Shown piece after piece: positions 9,478 to 19,115 of a stretch of 64,000 bases of DNA. The stretch is from NCBI GenBank assembly GCA_964423345.1, contig CAYREV010000004.1, positions 65,194 to 129,193 of the forward strand, given 5' to 3'. Origin of the DNA: CAYREV01 sp964423345 (GTDB lineage: Bacteria; Bacteroidota; Rhodothermia; Balneolales; Balneolaceae). Made by a program: the position numbers and the translations under genes. Below the pieces are notes generated by a model. The model saw only the letters and a list, made by a program, of their open reading frames with translations. It had not been told where the DNA came from and ran no database searches. How positions within the stretch are numbered: position 1 is the stretch's first letter; the number at the start of each line of letters is the position of its first letter.

Positions 9478-9515
9478 ACTGTTTGGCAGACCTTTTCCAA
9501 ACAGTCAGCCTTTTT
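9478..9515. terminator. Convergent hairpin terminator between the kinase and coaBC
   Basis: A perfect 9-bp stem (ACTGTTTGG at 9478-9486 pairing with CCAAACAGT at 9497-9505) with a 10-base loop lies between the convergent stops, and a run of five Ts follows on the + strand. The right arm touches the coaBC stop codon. It probably ends the kinase transcript and may act in both directions. Confidence 0.6.
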
Positions 9516-10707
9516 CAAATATTTTTTGCAGCAGCCGGCGTGCCAACTCTCGCTTGTCACCCTCAAAAGCCTCATTGGTATCTTTTCCAAGAAGGTGCAC
9601 CTTGTTGGTGTTACTTCCAAATCCCGCACCCTCTTCGTTTAGGGCGTTGGCGATTATCCAGTCTATATTCTTTTCCCTGAGTTTTTCGGTAGCGTTTTCA
9701 ATGAGGTTTTCCGTTTCCATTGCAAAGCCGATCAGTGTTTGCCCGTTTTGCCGGTGGCTGCCCAGCCAAGCCAGGATATCCCTGGTCTTTTTCAATTCAA
9801 TCTCGGAAGAGGCCTTTTCTTTCTTAATTTTTTGTTTTTCGGATCTGCGGGGGGTGAAATCCGCCACCGCTGCGGCCATAATTATAATATCGGCGTCGGC
9901 GTGTTTCTTAACTTGCTGAAACAGCTCTTCGGCACTTACTATTTCCACCGTCTGCAGGCGGGCGGGTTTCCCGATGTTGACCGGGCCGTGAATAAGGGTA
10001 ACCTCGCCCCCCATATCACGGGCCGCTTCTGCCATGCCGAAGCCCATCTTCCCGGAACTGGGATTGGATATGAAACGTACGGGGTCGATATGCTCCCGGG
10101 TGGGGCCGGCGGTTACCAGCACCTTTTTCCCCTTCAGCGGTCCCTTACCTTTTTTTTTAGATAGAATCTCCCCTGAAGCCTCCATGATAGACTCAATTTC
10201 AGGAAGCCTCCCTTCCCCTTCCAGTCCGCTGGCCAGGTAGCCCGATTCGGGTTCCAGGAGATGGTAGCCGAACTCTTTAAGGGTTTCCCTGTTTCTGCGC
10301 GTAGCGGGGGCCTGGTACATTTCTCCATCCATGGTGGGACAGATAAGCACCGGGCATCGGGCGGCGAGGACGGTAGACGTCAGCATGGAATCAGAGAGTC
10401 CGTGGGCTATTTTTGCCATGGTGTTGGCCGTACAGGGGGCTATAACAAACAGGTCGGCCCATTCGCCCCAGTCGATATGGCGAGCCCAGCTATCCGAAGC
10501 ATTGCCGTCGTCGGGAAAAATATCGATTGCCACCTTCGTTTTGGAGAGGGAGGCAAACGTTTCGGTTCCCACAAAACGGGTAGCGGCGCGGGTCATGGTA
10601 ACGCGCACCTCGGCACCTTCTTTTTGGTAGGCCCGTAAAAGAAAAGCAGCCTTGTAGGCTGCAATTCCACCGGTTACACCGAGTATAATCCGTTTGCCGG
10701 ATAACAT
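9505..10707 (-). CDS. coaBC: Bifunctional phosphopantothenoylcysteine decarboxylase/phosphopantothenate-cysteine ligase
   Basis: CoaBC makes 4'-phosphopantetheine from 4'-phosphopantothenate and cysteine in CoA synthesis. The N-terminal flavoprotein half (CoaC, about 1-180) has GVTGGIAAYKA, the active-site His77 in SWARHIDWGEWAD, the FMN-contacting APCTANTMAKIAHG and the P-x-M-x-x-x-M loop (CPTMDGEM). The C-terminal half (CoaB, about 190-395) has VLVTAGPTREHIDPVRFISN and SSGKMG. The length of 400 residues is normal. It is the last gene of a yicC-gmk-rpoZ-coaBC run, 9 bases after rpoZ, a gene order widely conserved in bacteria. Confidence 0.96.
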   Translation of the reverse strand: MLSGKRIILGVTGGIAAYKAAFLLRAYQKEGAEVRVTMTRAATRFVGTETFASLSKTKVAIDIFPDDGNASDSWARHIDWGEWADLFVIAPCTANTMAKIAHGLSDSMLTSTVLAARCPVLICPTMDGEMYQAPATRRNRETLKEFGYHLLEPESGYLASGLEGEGRLPEIESIMEASGEILSKKKGKGPLKGKKVLVTAGPTREHIDPVRFISNPSSGKMGFGMAEAARDMGGEVTLIHGPVNIGKPARLQTVEIVSAEELFQQVKKHADADIIIMAAAVADFTPRRSEKQKIKKEKASSEIELKKTRDILAWLGSHRQNGQTLIGFAMETENLIENATEKLREKNIDWIIANALNEEGAGFGSNTNKVHLLGKDTNEAFEGDKRELARRLLQKIFEKG

Positions 10708-10716
10708 ATAAGGCGG

Positions 10717-11010
10717 TTATTCTTCGTCTTGAGGATAACGGAAGTAAACTTCTCCCTGTCTCATCTCCTCAATTGCCCGTTGTGTGGCGTGGGGCAGTTT
10801 TTCAAACTCCTTGGAGATGTTTTCCTGCTCTTCATTGAATGAGAATTCATCTTCATCTTCAAATCCTTCGAAATACTTCAGCTTCTCATCCAGCTGCAGT
10901 TTTTCCTGGGCGGCTATTTGCCGGGACCTCTTCGACATGATGGAAATCAACTCATACTGATTTCCGGTGTCCTTATTCAGTTTTTCAATATCAAGCGTTT
11001 TAATAGGCAT
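10717..11010 (-). CDS. rpoZ: RNA polymerase omega subunit (Rpb6-like)
   Basis: A 97-residue acidic protein. The segment NQYELISIMSKRSRQI is the conserved core that contacts the beta-prime subunit in omega/Rpb6, and the longer acidic tail (EDEDEFSFNEEQEN...) is the form seen in Bacteroidota. It sits between gmk and coaBC, its usual genomic neighbours, which supports the assignment despite weak overall similarity to the proteobacterial omega. Confidence 0.85.
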   Translation of the reverse strand: MPIKTLDIEKLNKDTGNQYELISIMSKRSRQIAAQEKLQLDEKLKYFEGFEDEDEFSFNEEQENISKEFEKLPHATQRAIEEMRQGEVYFRYPQDEE

Positions 11011-11027
11011 GGTTGATTCGCAATCGA

Positions 11028-11609
11028 TTAATGTTCAGTAGTAAATTTGCTTATGATGGTTTTAACCTGCTTGTAGGCCTTATCCAGATCGTCATTGATG
11101 ACCACATAGTCAAACCTGTTGGCAAACATCAGTTCTTTCTCGGCCCTTTCCAGCCGCGTGGCCAGCGTTTCGTTGTTTTCCGTGCCCCTGTTTTTCAATC
11201 TTTTTTTAAGCTCTTCAATGGACGGGGGACGGATGAATATTGCCACGCATTTGCTCCCGTACATCTGTTTGATGTTGAGAGCGCCATTTACTTCCAGATC
11301 AAGCAAGGGAAAATAGCCTTTTTCCACCAGTTTATCAACCTCTGAGCGAAGTGTCCCGTACTTGCTGCCATTGTAAAACTCCTCCCACTCCAGGAAGGCT
11401 CCCTCCCCGGCTTTCTCTTCAAACTCCTTGGGGGAAAGGTAATAATAGTCTTCTCCATCCACCTCCCCTTCGCGGGGTTCCCGCGTAGTGGCTGAAACCG
11501 AAAATTTCACCCTGGGGTAGTCTTCCAGCAGCTTTTTGGCGATGGTTGTCTTTCCCGAACCGCTTGGGGCTACCAGAATGATGATTTTGCCTTCTTTGGG
11601 ATCACTCAA
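11028..11609 (-). CDS. gmk: Guanylate kinase
   Basis: Gmk phosphorylates GMP to GDP. The 193-residue protein has the P-loop APSGSGKT (residues 14-21), the GMP-binding block FSVSATTREPREGEVDGEDYYYL and the later RLERAEKEL segment. The start is a TTG at 11609 that overlaps the end of yicC by eight bases; no ATG could serve without losing the P-loop. Its overlap with yicC and close spacing to rpoZ indicate an operon. Confidence 0.96.
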   Translation of the reverse strand: MSDPKEGKIIILVAPSGSGKTTIAKKLLEDYPRVKFSVSATTREPREGEVDGEDYYYLSPKEFEEKAGEGAFLEWEEFYNGSKYGTLRSEVDKLVEKGYFPLLDLEVNGALNIKQMYGSKCVAIFIRPPSIEELKKRLKNRGTENNETLATRLERAEKELMFANRFDYVVINDDLDKAYKQVKTIISKFTTEH

Positions 11610-12483
11610 TGTTTTGTATCTGTTCTTTTATCTGTTCTAAACTTTCCTTTGCCTGAACAACGTATCTGGATATTTCCGAATTATTGGCTTTGGAGCCGAT
11701 GGTATTAATCTCACGGTTCATTTCCTGGCTTAAAAAGTTAAGCCTTCTGCCAAGTGAATCGTCCTCTTCAATGGCTTCCCTGAAGAATTTGAGGTGCGAT
11801 TGCAAGCGCACGATCTCTTCGGTGATATCCATTTTGTCTACCAGTATGGCCACCTCCATCTCCAGGCGCTCTTCATCCAGGGTATCGTCGTCGACAAGGT
11901 TCTGAATGCGTTCCAGCAGCTTTTCGCGGGCATCCTCGGCCCGGCCTTCGGTCAGGGCGCGTACTTTCTCCATCTTACCGGCTATATCATCTACTCTCCG
12001 GTGCAGGTCGGCCTCCAGCTGCTCGCCCTCTTTCCTGCGCATATCGACCAACTGGTCCATTGCCCCGGAAGTGGCTTCGGTCGTCAAATTCCAGATCAGT
12101 GCAAGGGTTTCCTCGTCCTGGCTTCGGCTTACAAATATATCATTAAACTGAAGCAGGTTGTCCAGGGTTATCCCATCCTCAATACCAGCCGCACTCCGCA
12201 GCTTTTCCAGCAGCTTCCGGTATCCTTCGACCAGTTTCGGGTTAATGGCTATATCGGGCTCCCCGGTTGCGGCCCTGTCAACCCGGACAGTAAGGTTTAC
12301 TTTTCCCCGGCTAAGCCGTTCCTGTATTTGTTCTTTCAGGTCCAGTTCCTTCTCCTGAATGGATTGTGGAAGCCGAAGGGAAACATCCAGATAGCGGCTG
12401 TTAACGGATTTGGCTTCAACGGTGACGGTAATACCTTCAGAGGTTACCTCCCCGCGTCCGAAGCCGGTCATTGAAAGGATCAT
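11602..12483 (-). CDS. yicC: YicC family endoribonuclease
   Basis: The 293-residue protein begins MILSMTGFGRGE, the family signature, and ends with the DUF1732 block: SLGRRLNFLSQEMNREINTIGSKANN then a VVQAKESLEQIKEQIQN tail. YicC of E. coli has been described as an endoribonuclease affecting small RNA turnover; the role here is inferred by homology. It heads the yicC-gmk-rpoZ-coaBC run on the minus strand. Confidence 0.92.
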   Translation of the reverse strand: MILSMTGFGRGEVTSEGITVTVEAKSVNSRYLDVSLRLPQSIQEKELDLKEQIQERLSRGKVNLTVRVDRAATGEPDIAINPKLVEGYRKLLEKLRSAAGIEDGITLDNLLQFNDIFVSRSQDEETLALIWNLTTEATSGAMDQLVDMRRKEGEQLEADLHRRVDDIAGKMEKVRALTEGRAEDAREKLLERIQNLVDDDTLDEERLEMEVAILVDKMDITEEIVRLQSHLKFFREAIEEDDSLGRRLNFLSQEMNREINTIGSKANNSEISRYVVQAKESLEQIKEQIQNIE

Positions 12484-12584
12484 AAATGATTGCCAGGGTA
12501 AAGAGTAATAATTAAGTGAGGCAAAGATAAAAAAGGTGAAGGCGGATTAAAACTGAATTTAACTCCCGCGATACCTCTGCCGGC

Positions 12585-13931
12585 TCAGCCGAGCAGTTTA
12601 TCTCTGACCATTGTGGTCAGTTCCTCCGCTTTGGCCGGGCTGCCGCCTTCCGAGTAGATGCGAATAATGGGTTCGGTGTTGGATTTTCGCAGGTGAACCC
12701 AGCCTTCCTCAAAATCAATTTTCACGCCGTCGGTGGTATCGGGGTTATAGGTCGAAAAGGTGTCCATTGCCTGTTCCAGCAGGGCGTCACCGTCGATATC
12801 CTTCAGCTGTATCTTGTCTTTTCTCATAAAATAGTCGGGCAGGCTGTTTCGGTATTCCGAGGAAGTTTGCTCTCTTTCGGCCAACAGCTGCAGGACCATG
12901 GCGGTTCCAACCAGGGCATCGCGTCCGTAATGCAGGTCGGGATTGATGACTCCCCCGTTACCCTCGCCCCCAATAACGGCATCTACCTGCTGCATCTTCT
13001 TCACGACGTTAATTTCGCCCACAGCCGATCGGTGGCAGGTCCGGCCGTGTTTTTTTGCAATATCTTCAGCTACCCTGGAAGAGGAGAGGTTGGTGGCACA
13101 GTCGCCGCTTCTTTTTTCCAGCAGGAAATCGAAGGCGGCTGCCTGGGTATATTCTTCTCCGAACAATTCTCCCTTGTCGGTTACCAGGGCCAGGCGATCG
13201 GCATCCGGATCGGTAACAATGCCGAGGTCGCAGTTGTTACGGGTGACCAGCGAGCAGATCTCTTCAAGATGTTCGGGAAGCGGTTCGGGATTATGGGCAA
13301 ACAGCCCGTTCGGCGCATCGTTGACCTTGTGGATGGTATGCACACCCAGTTTTTCAAGCAGGGGAGGAAGGGCTATGGCGCCCGTGCCGTTGACAGGGTC
13401 TATGGCAACCTTGAAATTTCTGGAACGGATCAGGCCCGCATCGATGTAGGGAAGCATCAGGATCTGGTCGATATGGTGCTGTAAAGCCCGGTGGTCTTCG
13501 GTAATGTCCCCAACCTGGTCATAGCTGCAGTAACGGGAAGCCCCCTCTTCACTTATCCGTATCACCTCTTCCCCCTGGTTTTTATCCAGGAATTCACTTT
13601 TTCCGTTAAGGAGCTTCAGGGCATTCCATTCGGCGGGATTGTGGCTGGCGGAAATGATGATACCGCCTTCGGCCTTGTGTTTCAACACTCCCATGGCAAC
13701 CGTGGGAGTCGGCACAACACCAACCTTTACCACATCGCAGCCAACCGACCGGAGTGTTGAGGCTACCAGCTCTTCACATATCTCTCCCGTGACTCGGGTA
13801 TCCCTTCCCAGAACGACCCTTCCGCCTTCGAGCCAGGTGCCGTATGCCGCCGCAAATCTTGTAAGGTTTTCAGGGGTAAGGTCCGTACCAAAAACACCCC
13901 GGATACCCGATACCGAAATCATTAATGCCAT
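12585..13931 (-). CDS. glmM: Phosphoglucosamine mutase
   Basis: GlmM interconverts glucosamine-6-phosphate and glucosamine-1-phosphate on the way to UDP-GlcNAc. The 448-residue alpha-D-phosphohexomutase has the phosphoserine loop IIISASHNPAEWNALK with Ser95, the metal-binding loop DPDADRLAL, the sugar loop GGEGNGGV and the C-terminal phosphate loop RKSNTEPIIRIYSEG. The family also includes phosphomannomutases, so glucosamine specificity is likely rather than proven. It is about 100 bases upstream of yicC on the same strand. Confidence 0.88.
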   Translation of the reverse strand: MALMISVSGIRGVFGTDLTPENLTRFAAAYGTWLEGGRVVLGRDTRVTGEICEELVASTLRSVGCDVVKVGVVPTPTVAMGVLKHKAEGGIIISASHNPAEWNALKLLNGKSEFLDKNQGEEVIRISEEGASRYCSYDQVGDITEDHRALQHHIDQILMLPYIDAGLIRSRNFKVAIDPVNGTGAIALPPLLEKLGVHTIHKVNDAPNGLFAHNPEPLPEHLEEICSLVTRNNCDLGIVTDPDADRLALVTDKGELFGEEYTQAAAFDFLLEKRSGDCATNLSSSRVAEDIAKKHGRTCHRSAVGEINVVKKMQQVDAVIGGEGNGGVINPDLHYGRDALVGTAMVLQLLAEREQTSSEYRNSLPDYFMRKDKIQLKDIDGDALLEQAMDTFSTYNPDTTDGVKIDFEEGWVHLRKSNTEPIIRIYSEGGSPAKAEELTTMVRDKLLG

Positions 13932-13975
13932 AAAGTGTTGCCGGTTTTTATATTACAATGGTCTGTTAAGTCTGC

Positions 13976-14524
13976 CTACTGCCTTTCCGGTTTCCAGTCC
14001 TCTTCCTGGGTTCCAAGATAGCTGTTTTCATAGCGGGCCAACATAAAGAAAAAATCAGAGAGGCGGTTGAGAAACTTGAGCGATTCTTCCGATATTTCCT
14101 CTTCTTCCCCACAGGCTACAACAGCTCTTTCGGCTCTCCGGCAAACCGTACGGGCCATATGCAGAACAGCTCCCTGTTGAGAACCGCCGGGTAATATAAA
14201 ATTCTTCAGGGGAGGGAGTTTATCGTCCATCTCGTCAATAGCTTCCTCAAGGTTTTTGATCTCCTCGTCGCCGATTCTGTTGATGCGCGTCTTTGAGGAG
14301 GGGGGAGTAGCCAGGTCGGCCCCGAGAATAAACAGGTATTCCTGCACCTGGCGGGTCCAAAGCGTTCCCTTGGGACTCAAGGAGTAACTCGCCGCCAGTC
14401 CCACTATGGAGTTGAGTTCGTCGACTGTGCCGTAGGCTTCAATACGTAAGGATGATTTGGATACCCGGGAGCCCCCGAACAGGGAAGTCTCGCCCGCATC
14501 ACCTTTCCTTGTATATATTTTCAT
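13976..14524 (-). CDS. Cob(I)alamin adenosyltransferase, PduO type
   Basis: This enzyme moves adenosyl from ATP to cob(I)alamin to make coenzyme B12. The 182 residues show the PduO-type N-terminal ATP motif TRKGDAGETSLFGGSRVSKS, the VDELNSIVG helix and the C-terminal CRRAERAVVA with the FLNRLSDFFFMLAR segment. No cobalamin biosynthesis genes are near, so a salvage role supplying B12-dependent enzymes is most likely. It lies 44 bases upstream of glmM on the same strand. I see no cobalamin riboswitch in the 184 bases before it. Confidence 0.92.
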   Translation of the reverse strand: MKIYTRKGDAGETSLFGGSRVSKSSLRIEAYGTVDELNSIVGLAASYSLSPKGTLWTRQVQEYLFILGADLATPPSSKTRINRIGDEEIKNLEEAIDEMDDKLPPLKNFILPGGSQQGAVLHMARTVCRRAERAVVACGEEEEISEESLKFLNRLSDFFFMLARYENSYLGTQEEDWKPERQ

Positions 14525-14708
14525 AACTGGTTGACTGTGTTAAATTCGCCTTAAAATATTTAATAATTGGCAAAGATGAATTTCTTATCTGTTATTTGGC
14601 GGAGCAGGTTCCGGGGGAGGGGATAGTTTATGAAGATATATAAGACCATTCATATTTTCCGCTATGTGTATAAGCTGGAATTATGGTGAGAAAGAGGCCC
14701 CCGGCCGT

Positions 14709-15317
14709 CTAAAGATAGTGCTTTCCCAGTAACCTGCTTTCTATATCCCGGTGGGAGAGCTGTTGGAGGTCGTTCCGAAGGCCTTCTTGCTGTTCTTCGG
14801 GGCAGGCCAGCAGCAGACTGACCTTCTCCGCATAAGTACTATCCAGCTCTACGAGGCTGTACCGGTGCACAAGCCGGTCGACTGCATTTTGTTCGGAATA
14901 GGGGTAGGTTATGCTGACTTTACGAATAAGGCGAATGAGAGTGAGATCGGCTTTTTCAAGGCAGTTTTCGGCCGACCGCCCGTAGGCTTCAATAAGTCCC
15001 GACTTGCCCAGATTGCTTCCCCCATAGTAGCGTACAACGGTTATGGCGGCGTTTACCACTTCAAAAGATTTGAGCCGGTTCAGAATGGGGAGGCCGGCAG
15101 ATCCCGAGGGTTCGCCGTCATCCTGGGCAAACTCCTCGATACCGGCCGGGTCCAGCCGCCAGGCATAACAGTGGTGAGTGGCATCGGGATACTTCGATAC
15201 CAGCCTTTCCAGTTCTTGTTCAAATGCATCCTTGCTCTCAACGGGGAAGAGGTGCCCTATAAATTTTGAGCCCTTCTCCCGGAAATTGTCGGTGGTGTTG
15301 TTTGAAACGGTATACAA
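14709..15317 (-). CDS. YigZ/IMPACT family protein
   Basis: The 202-residue protein has the UPF0029 N-terminal domain: GSKFIGHLFPV, ATHHCYAWRL, DDGEPSGSAGLPIL and VVRYYGGSNLGKSGLIEAYG. These are the signature blocks of YigZ/IMPACT proteins. A short C-terminal DUF1949-like domain follows. The biochemical role is not established; eukaryotic IMPACT regulates GCN2. The start codon is TTG at 15317, giving a normal N-terminus. It is followed by about 180 bases with no gene before the adenosyltransferase. Confidence 0.9.
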   Translation of the reverse strand: MYTVSNNTTDNFREKGSKFIGHLFPVESKDAFEQELERLVSKYPDATHHCYAWRLDPAGIEEFAQDDGEPSGSAGLPILNRLKSFEVVNAAITVVRYYGGSNLGKSGLIEAYGRSAENCLEKADLTLIRLIRKVSITYPYSEQNAVDRLVHRYSLVELDSTYAEKVSLLLACPEEQQEGLRNDLQQLSHRDIESRLLGKHYL

Positions 15318-15578
15318 AGTCGATCAGTCATTGAACGGTTGAACGGGATGGTACAGGAATGGAATGGCCGAGTCAAAAAAACATTATTTTGCAGGCTTTT
15401 CACTCCCGTTTTTGTTGCCATAATTTAGAACATTTCTGAATTAGCCTTTGCCTGTTTTAACCTCATTGCCACCTTGCCTTTTTATTGATTTCGCCCCATC
15501 TTCCCGCCCTTGGAATATATGAAGCAGGTTTAATGTTGGACCTGAGATTTAACAAACAGATCAAATCATTTACTAGCG

Positions 15579-16277
15579 ATGCCATCACTTCTTAAAGCGC
15601 TAAAATCCCAAGTCGGCAGAAAAATATTAACCGGTATTACGGGAATCGGCCTTATTATTTTCATCATCGGTCATCTTCTGGGTAATCTGACACTTTTCGG
15701 CGAACCCCAGACCTTCAATGAGTATACCCTGGCCCTTGAAAGCATGGGATGGATACTGTATGTGCTGGAAGCCGCTTTGGTGGTCTGTTTCCTGCTTCAT
15801 GCTTACATAGGGATCTCTATCTGGTGGAACCGCAGGAAGGCAAGGCCGGAGAGCTACAAGGAGTACCGTACCAAGGGAGGGCCGAGCCATAATTCCTGGG
15901 CATCCCGCAGTATGATTTTTACGGGTATTGTTTTATTTGTCTTTTTGGTTATTCACCTGGACACCTTCAAGTTCGGTGCAACCGACACCATCCTGATCGA
16001 CGGTGAAAAAGCCCGGGATCTCAAGGAACTTGTAATCGACAAATTCCAAAGTCCCATATATGCTTTTGGATATACCCTGGTGATGATATTGATGGGCTTT
16101 CACCTGAAGCATGGTTTCTGGAGTGCATTTACTTCGCTGACGATGAAGCACAAGAAATATTCGGCAGTGATTCACACCATTGGGATTGTCTTTGCAATCC
16201 TGCTGGCCGCAGGGTTCCTGTTTATTCCGCTCTATATCTATTTTACGGAAGGGCAGGGAGCGTTAATATCTTATTAA
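15579..16277 (+). CDS. sdhC: Succinate dehydrogenase cytochrome b subunit
   Basis: Membrane anchor of complex II, b558 type, with a single subunit of 232 residues and five hydrophobic helices in place of separate SdhC and SdhD. Histidines in helices (IGHLLGN, LLHAYIG, VIHLDTF, FHLKHGFW) are the likely ligands for two hemes. It precedes sdhA by 62 bases. This three-gene C-A-B form, using menaquinone, is standard in Bacteroidota. The 261 bases upstream (15318-15578) contain no gene and are AT-rich near the end; they presumably hold the sdh promoter. Confidence 0.93.
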   Translation: MPSLLKALKSQVGRKILTGITGIGLIIFIIGHLLGNLTLFGEPQTFNEYTLALESMGWILYVLEAALVVCFLLHAYIGISIWWNRRKARPESYKEYRTKGGPSHNSWASRSMIFTGIVLFVFLVIHLDTFKFGATDTILIDGEKARDLKELVIDKFQSPIYAFGYTLVMILMGFHLKHGFWSAFTSLTMKHKKYSAVIHTIGIVFAILLAAGFLFIPLYIYFTEGQGALISY

Positions 16278-16339
16278 ACTTTTCAACTGATACCGCCACC
16301 TAACCGTGACGGGCATCGGTAAAAATATAAATTCGACCT

Positions 16340-18259
16340 ATGAACTTAGATTCGAAAGTTCCATCCGGTCCCCTAGAGGAGAAATGGACCAATCACCTTA
16401 ACAGTATCAACCTGGTTGCTCCCAACAATAAACGGAAGCATGACATTATTGTGGTGGGTACCGGCCTGGCAGGCGGTTCGGCCGCTGCCAGCCTTGCCGA
16501 ACTGGGATACAATGTGACCAGCTTCTGCATCCAGGATTCAGCCCGAAGGGCCCACAGTATTGCCGCCCAGGGAGGAATCAATGCCGCCAAGAACTACCCC
16601 AACGACGGCGACAGTATCTGGAGGCTGTTTTACGACACCATCAAGGGAGGTGATTATCGATCCCGCGAATCCAACGTCTACCGCCTTTCTGAAATTTCAA
16701 ATGAGATAATCGATCAGGCGGTAGCCCAGGGAGTTCCTTTTGCAAGGGAGTACAGCGGATTGCTGGCCAATCGTTCTTTCGGAGGTGCCCAGGTATCCCG
16801 CACTTTCTACGCGCGGGGACAAACCGGCCAGCAGCTGTTGCTGGGGGCCTACCAGGCTATGATGCGCCAGGTTCATGAAGGAAAGATCGACCTGCATACT
16901 CGCCATGAGATGCTGGATCTTGTTATTATTGATGGCAAGGCTCGCGGTATCATCACCCGAGACCTGGTAACCGGTAAAATTGAACGCTGGCTGGCCGATG
17001 CCGTGGTACTGGCTACGGGAGGCTATGGCAACGTCTTTTACCTGTCGACCAATGCCAAGAATTCAAATGTGACCGCTGCCTGGAGATGCCACAAGCGCGG
17101 TGCGGCATTTGCCAATCCCTGCTATGTACAGATACACCCCACCTGTATTCCGGTTTCCGGCGACTACCAGTCAAAGTTGACCCTGATGAGTGAAAGTCTC
17201 CGTAATGACGGGAGGGTTTGGGTGCCCGGGGAAAAGGGAGATGAGCGTCCCCCGAACGAGATACCTGAGGATGAACGGTGGTATTACCTGGAGGAGAAGT
17301 ACCCGGCCTTCGGGAACCTGGTGCCCCGTGATGTGGCCTCGCGAAATGCAAAAATTGTGACCGACGAGGGACTGGGGGTAGGCCCCACGGGGAAGGCCGT
17401 TTATCTTGATTTCCGCGACGCCATAAAGCGCGACGGACGCAAGACCATTTCTGAGAAATACGGCAACCTCTTCGATATGTATGAAAACATTACCGGGGAT
17501 AACCCCTACGAAGTACCCATGCGGATCTTCCCGGCAGTCCACTATACGATGGGAGGCCTCTGGGTGGATTACAACCTGATGAGCAACGTGCCGGGCCTGT
17601 TTGTGGCCGGCGAGGCCAATTTTTCCGATCACGGGGCCAACCGGTTGGGAGCCAGTGCTTTAATGCAGGGGCTTTCCGACGGCTATTTCATCATCCCCTA
17701 TACGGTCGGAAACTATATTGCTGGAGAGGAGCTTGCTGAAGTGGACGTAACCCACGGGGCTTTTGACGAAGCGGCATCCACCGCCCAATCGCATATTGAT
17801 AAACTGCTGAATGTGAAGGGGGATCGAAGCGTCATCGACTTCCACCGTGAGCTTGGCAAGATCATGTGGGACAAGGTGGGGATCGCCCGTAATGAAGAGG
17901 GATTGAAGCAGGCTATCCATGAAATCAGGGAGCTTCGTGAAGAGTTCTGGCGGAATGTTCGTGTTCCGGGCGAAGCCGCCAATTACAACAAGTACCTGGA
18001 GTTTGCCGGGCGTGTTGCCGACTTCCTGGAGCTTGGTGAATTGATGGCTGAAGATGCCCTGCACCGGGACGAATCGGCCGGCTGTCACCTGCGTGAAGAA
18101 CACCAGAGCGAGGAGGGAGAAGCCCTCCGTAACGATGAAGAGTTCTCCTATGTAGCTGCCTGGGAGTACAAGGGCGTAAACGGACAGCTTCAGGAGGAAC
18201 TTCACAAGGAAGAGCTTGAATTCGAATTTGTTGAACTTAAACAACGCAGTTACAAGTAA
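16340..18259 (+). CDS. sdhA: Succinate dehydrogenase flavoprotein subunit
   Basis: Catalytic subunit that oxidises succinate to fumarate. The 639 residues contain the FAD dinucleotide fold IIVVGTGLAGGSAA, the covalent FAD histidine His72 in RRAHSIAAQGGINA, the active-site block HPTCIPVSG, VPRDVASR, VHYTMGGLWVDY and the GANRLGASALMQGLSDG loop. The C-terminal domain has CHLREEHQSEEGEALRNDEE. It lies between sdhC and sdhB with the normal operon order. Confidence 0.97.
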   Translation: MNLDSKVPSGPLEEKWTNHLNSINLVAPNNKRKHDIIVVGTGLAGGSAAASLAELGYNVTSFCIQDSARRAHSIAAQGGINAAKNYPNDGDSIWRLFYDTIKGGDYRSRESNVYRLSEISNEIIDQAVAQGVPFAREYSGLLANRSFGGAQVSRTFYARGQTGQQLLLGAYQAMMRQVHEGKIDLHTRHEMLDLVIIDGKARGIITRDLVTGKIERWLADAVVLATGGYGNVFYLSTNAKNSNVTAAWRCHKRGAAFANPCYVQIHPTCIPVSGDYQSKLTLMSESLRNDGRVWVPGEKGDERPPNEIPEDERWYYLEEKYPAFGNLVPRDVASRNAKIVTDEGLGVGPTGKAVYLDFRDAIKRDGRKTISEKYGNLFDMYENITGDNPYEVPMRIFPAVHYTMGGLWVDYNLMSNVPGLFVAGEANFSDHGANRLGASALMQGLSDGYFIIPYTVGNYIAGEELAEVDVTHGAFDEAASTAQSHIDKLLNVKGDRSVIDFHRELGKIMWDKVGIARNEEGLKQAIHEIRELREEFWRNVRVPGEAANYNKYLEFAGRVADFLELGELMAEDALHRDESAGCHLREEHQSEEGEALRNDEEFSYVAAWEYKGVNGQLQEELHKEELEFEFVELKQRSYK

Positions 18260-18350
18260 TAGAACACGGATTAAATGCGGTGGTACGGATCCATGGTCTG
18301 TCCATTCCACCTGATATTTTATCGGTGATTCATTAATAGTTTACATCATT

Positions 18351-19115
18351 ATGGCTGATACATTTACTATCCATTTGAAAATTTGGCGGCAGGAAGGCCC
18401 CGAAAAGGCTGGAAAATTTGTTGATTACACCTGTGAACAGGTGAATGAGCACATGTCGTTTCTGGAGATGCTCGACGTGTTAAATGAGCAGATTGTCGCC
18501 GAAGGTGGGGATCCTGTCGAATATGATTATGATTGCCGGGAAGGGATATGCGGTTCCTGCAATCTTATGATCAACGGCCGTGCTCATGGCCCCAAAGCCA
18601 TGACCTGTACCTGTCAGCTGCATATGCGCAACTACAGCGACGGCGATACCATAACCATCGAACCTTTCCGGGCAAAAGCTTTTCCCGTCATCAAGGACCT
18701 TGTAGTAGACCGGTCGGCTTTCGACCGTATTATTGAAGCGGGTGGATATATATCGGCCAAAACGGGATCGGCTCCCGACGCCAACGCCATACCTATTGAA
18801 AAGTCTACGGCCGACACGGCCTTTGATTACGCCACCTGTATCGGTTGCGGGGCTTGTGTAGCTGCCTGTCCCAATTCTTCAGCCTCCCTCTTTACCGGAG
18901 CCAAACTGGCACATCTGAACAGGCTTCCCCAGGGCGAACCGGAACGCATGCAACGTACGGTAGCCATGGTGGAGCAGATGGAAGAGGAGGGGTTCGGAGA
19001 CTGCTCCAACTTTGCCGAATGCGAGGCTGTCTGTCCCAAGGGCATCTCCATTTCGGCTATTGCTGAAATGCGACGCAATTATATGAAAGCAGCATTGGCC
19101 GGTGCGGAGGGATAA
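18351..19115 (+). CDS. sdhB: Succinate dehydrogenase iron-sulfur subunit
   Basis: Electron-transfer subunit of complex II, 254 residues. The plant-type [2Fe-2S] site is Cys62, Cys67, Cys70 and Cys86 or 88 (CREGICGSC ... CTC). The C-terminal ferredoxin domain has CIGCGACVAACP (Cys163, 166, 169, 173) and CSNFAECEAVCP (Cys218, 224, 228) for the [4Fe-4S] and [3Fe-4S] centres. It is 91 bases after sdhA and closes the operon. Confidence 0.97.
   Translation: MADTFTIHLKIWRQEGPEKAGKFVDYTCEQVNEHMSFLEMLDVLNEQIVAEGGDPVEYDYDCREGICGSCNLMINGRAHGPKAMTCTCQLHMRNYSDGDTITIEPFRAKAFPVIKDLVVDRSAFDRIIEAGGYISAKTGSAPDANAIPIEKSTADTAFDYATCIGCGACVAACPNSSASLFTGAKLAHLNRLPQGEPERMQRTVAMVEQMEEEGFGDCSNFAECEAVCPKGISISAIAEMRRNYMKAALAGAEG

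Noticed and set aside
14525..14708. Cobalamin riboswitch before the adenosyltransferase gene
   Set aside because: I see no B12 box or matching arms in the 184 bases upstream.
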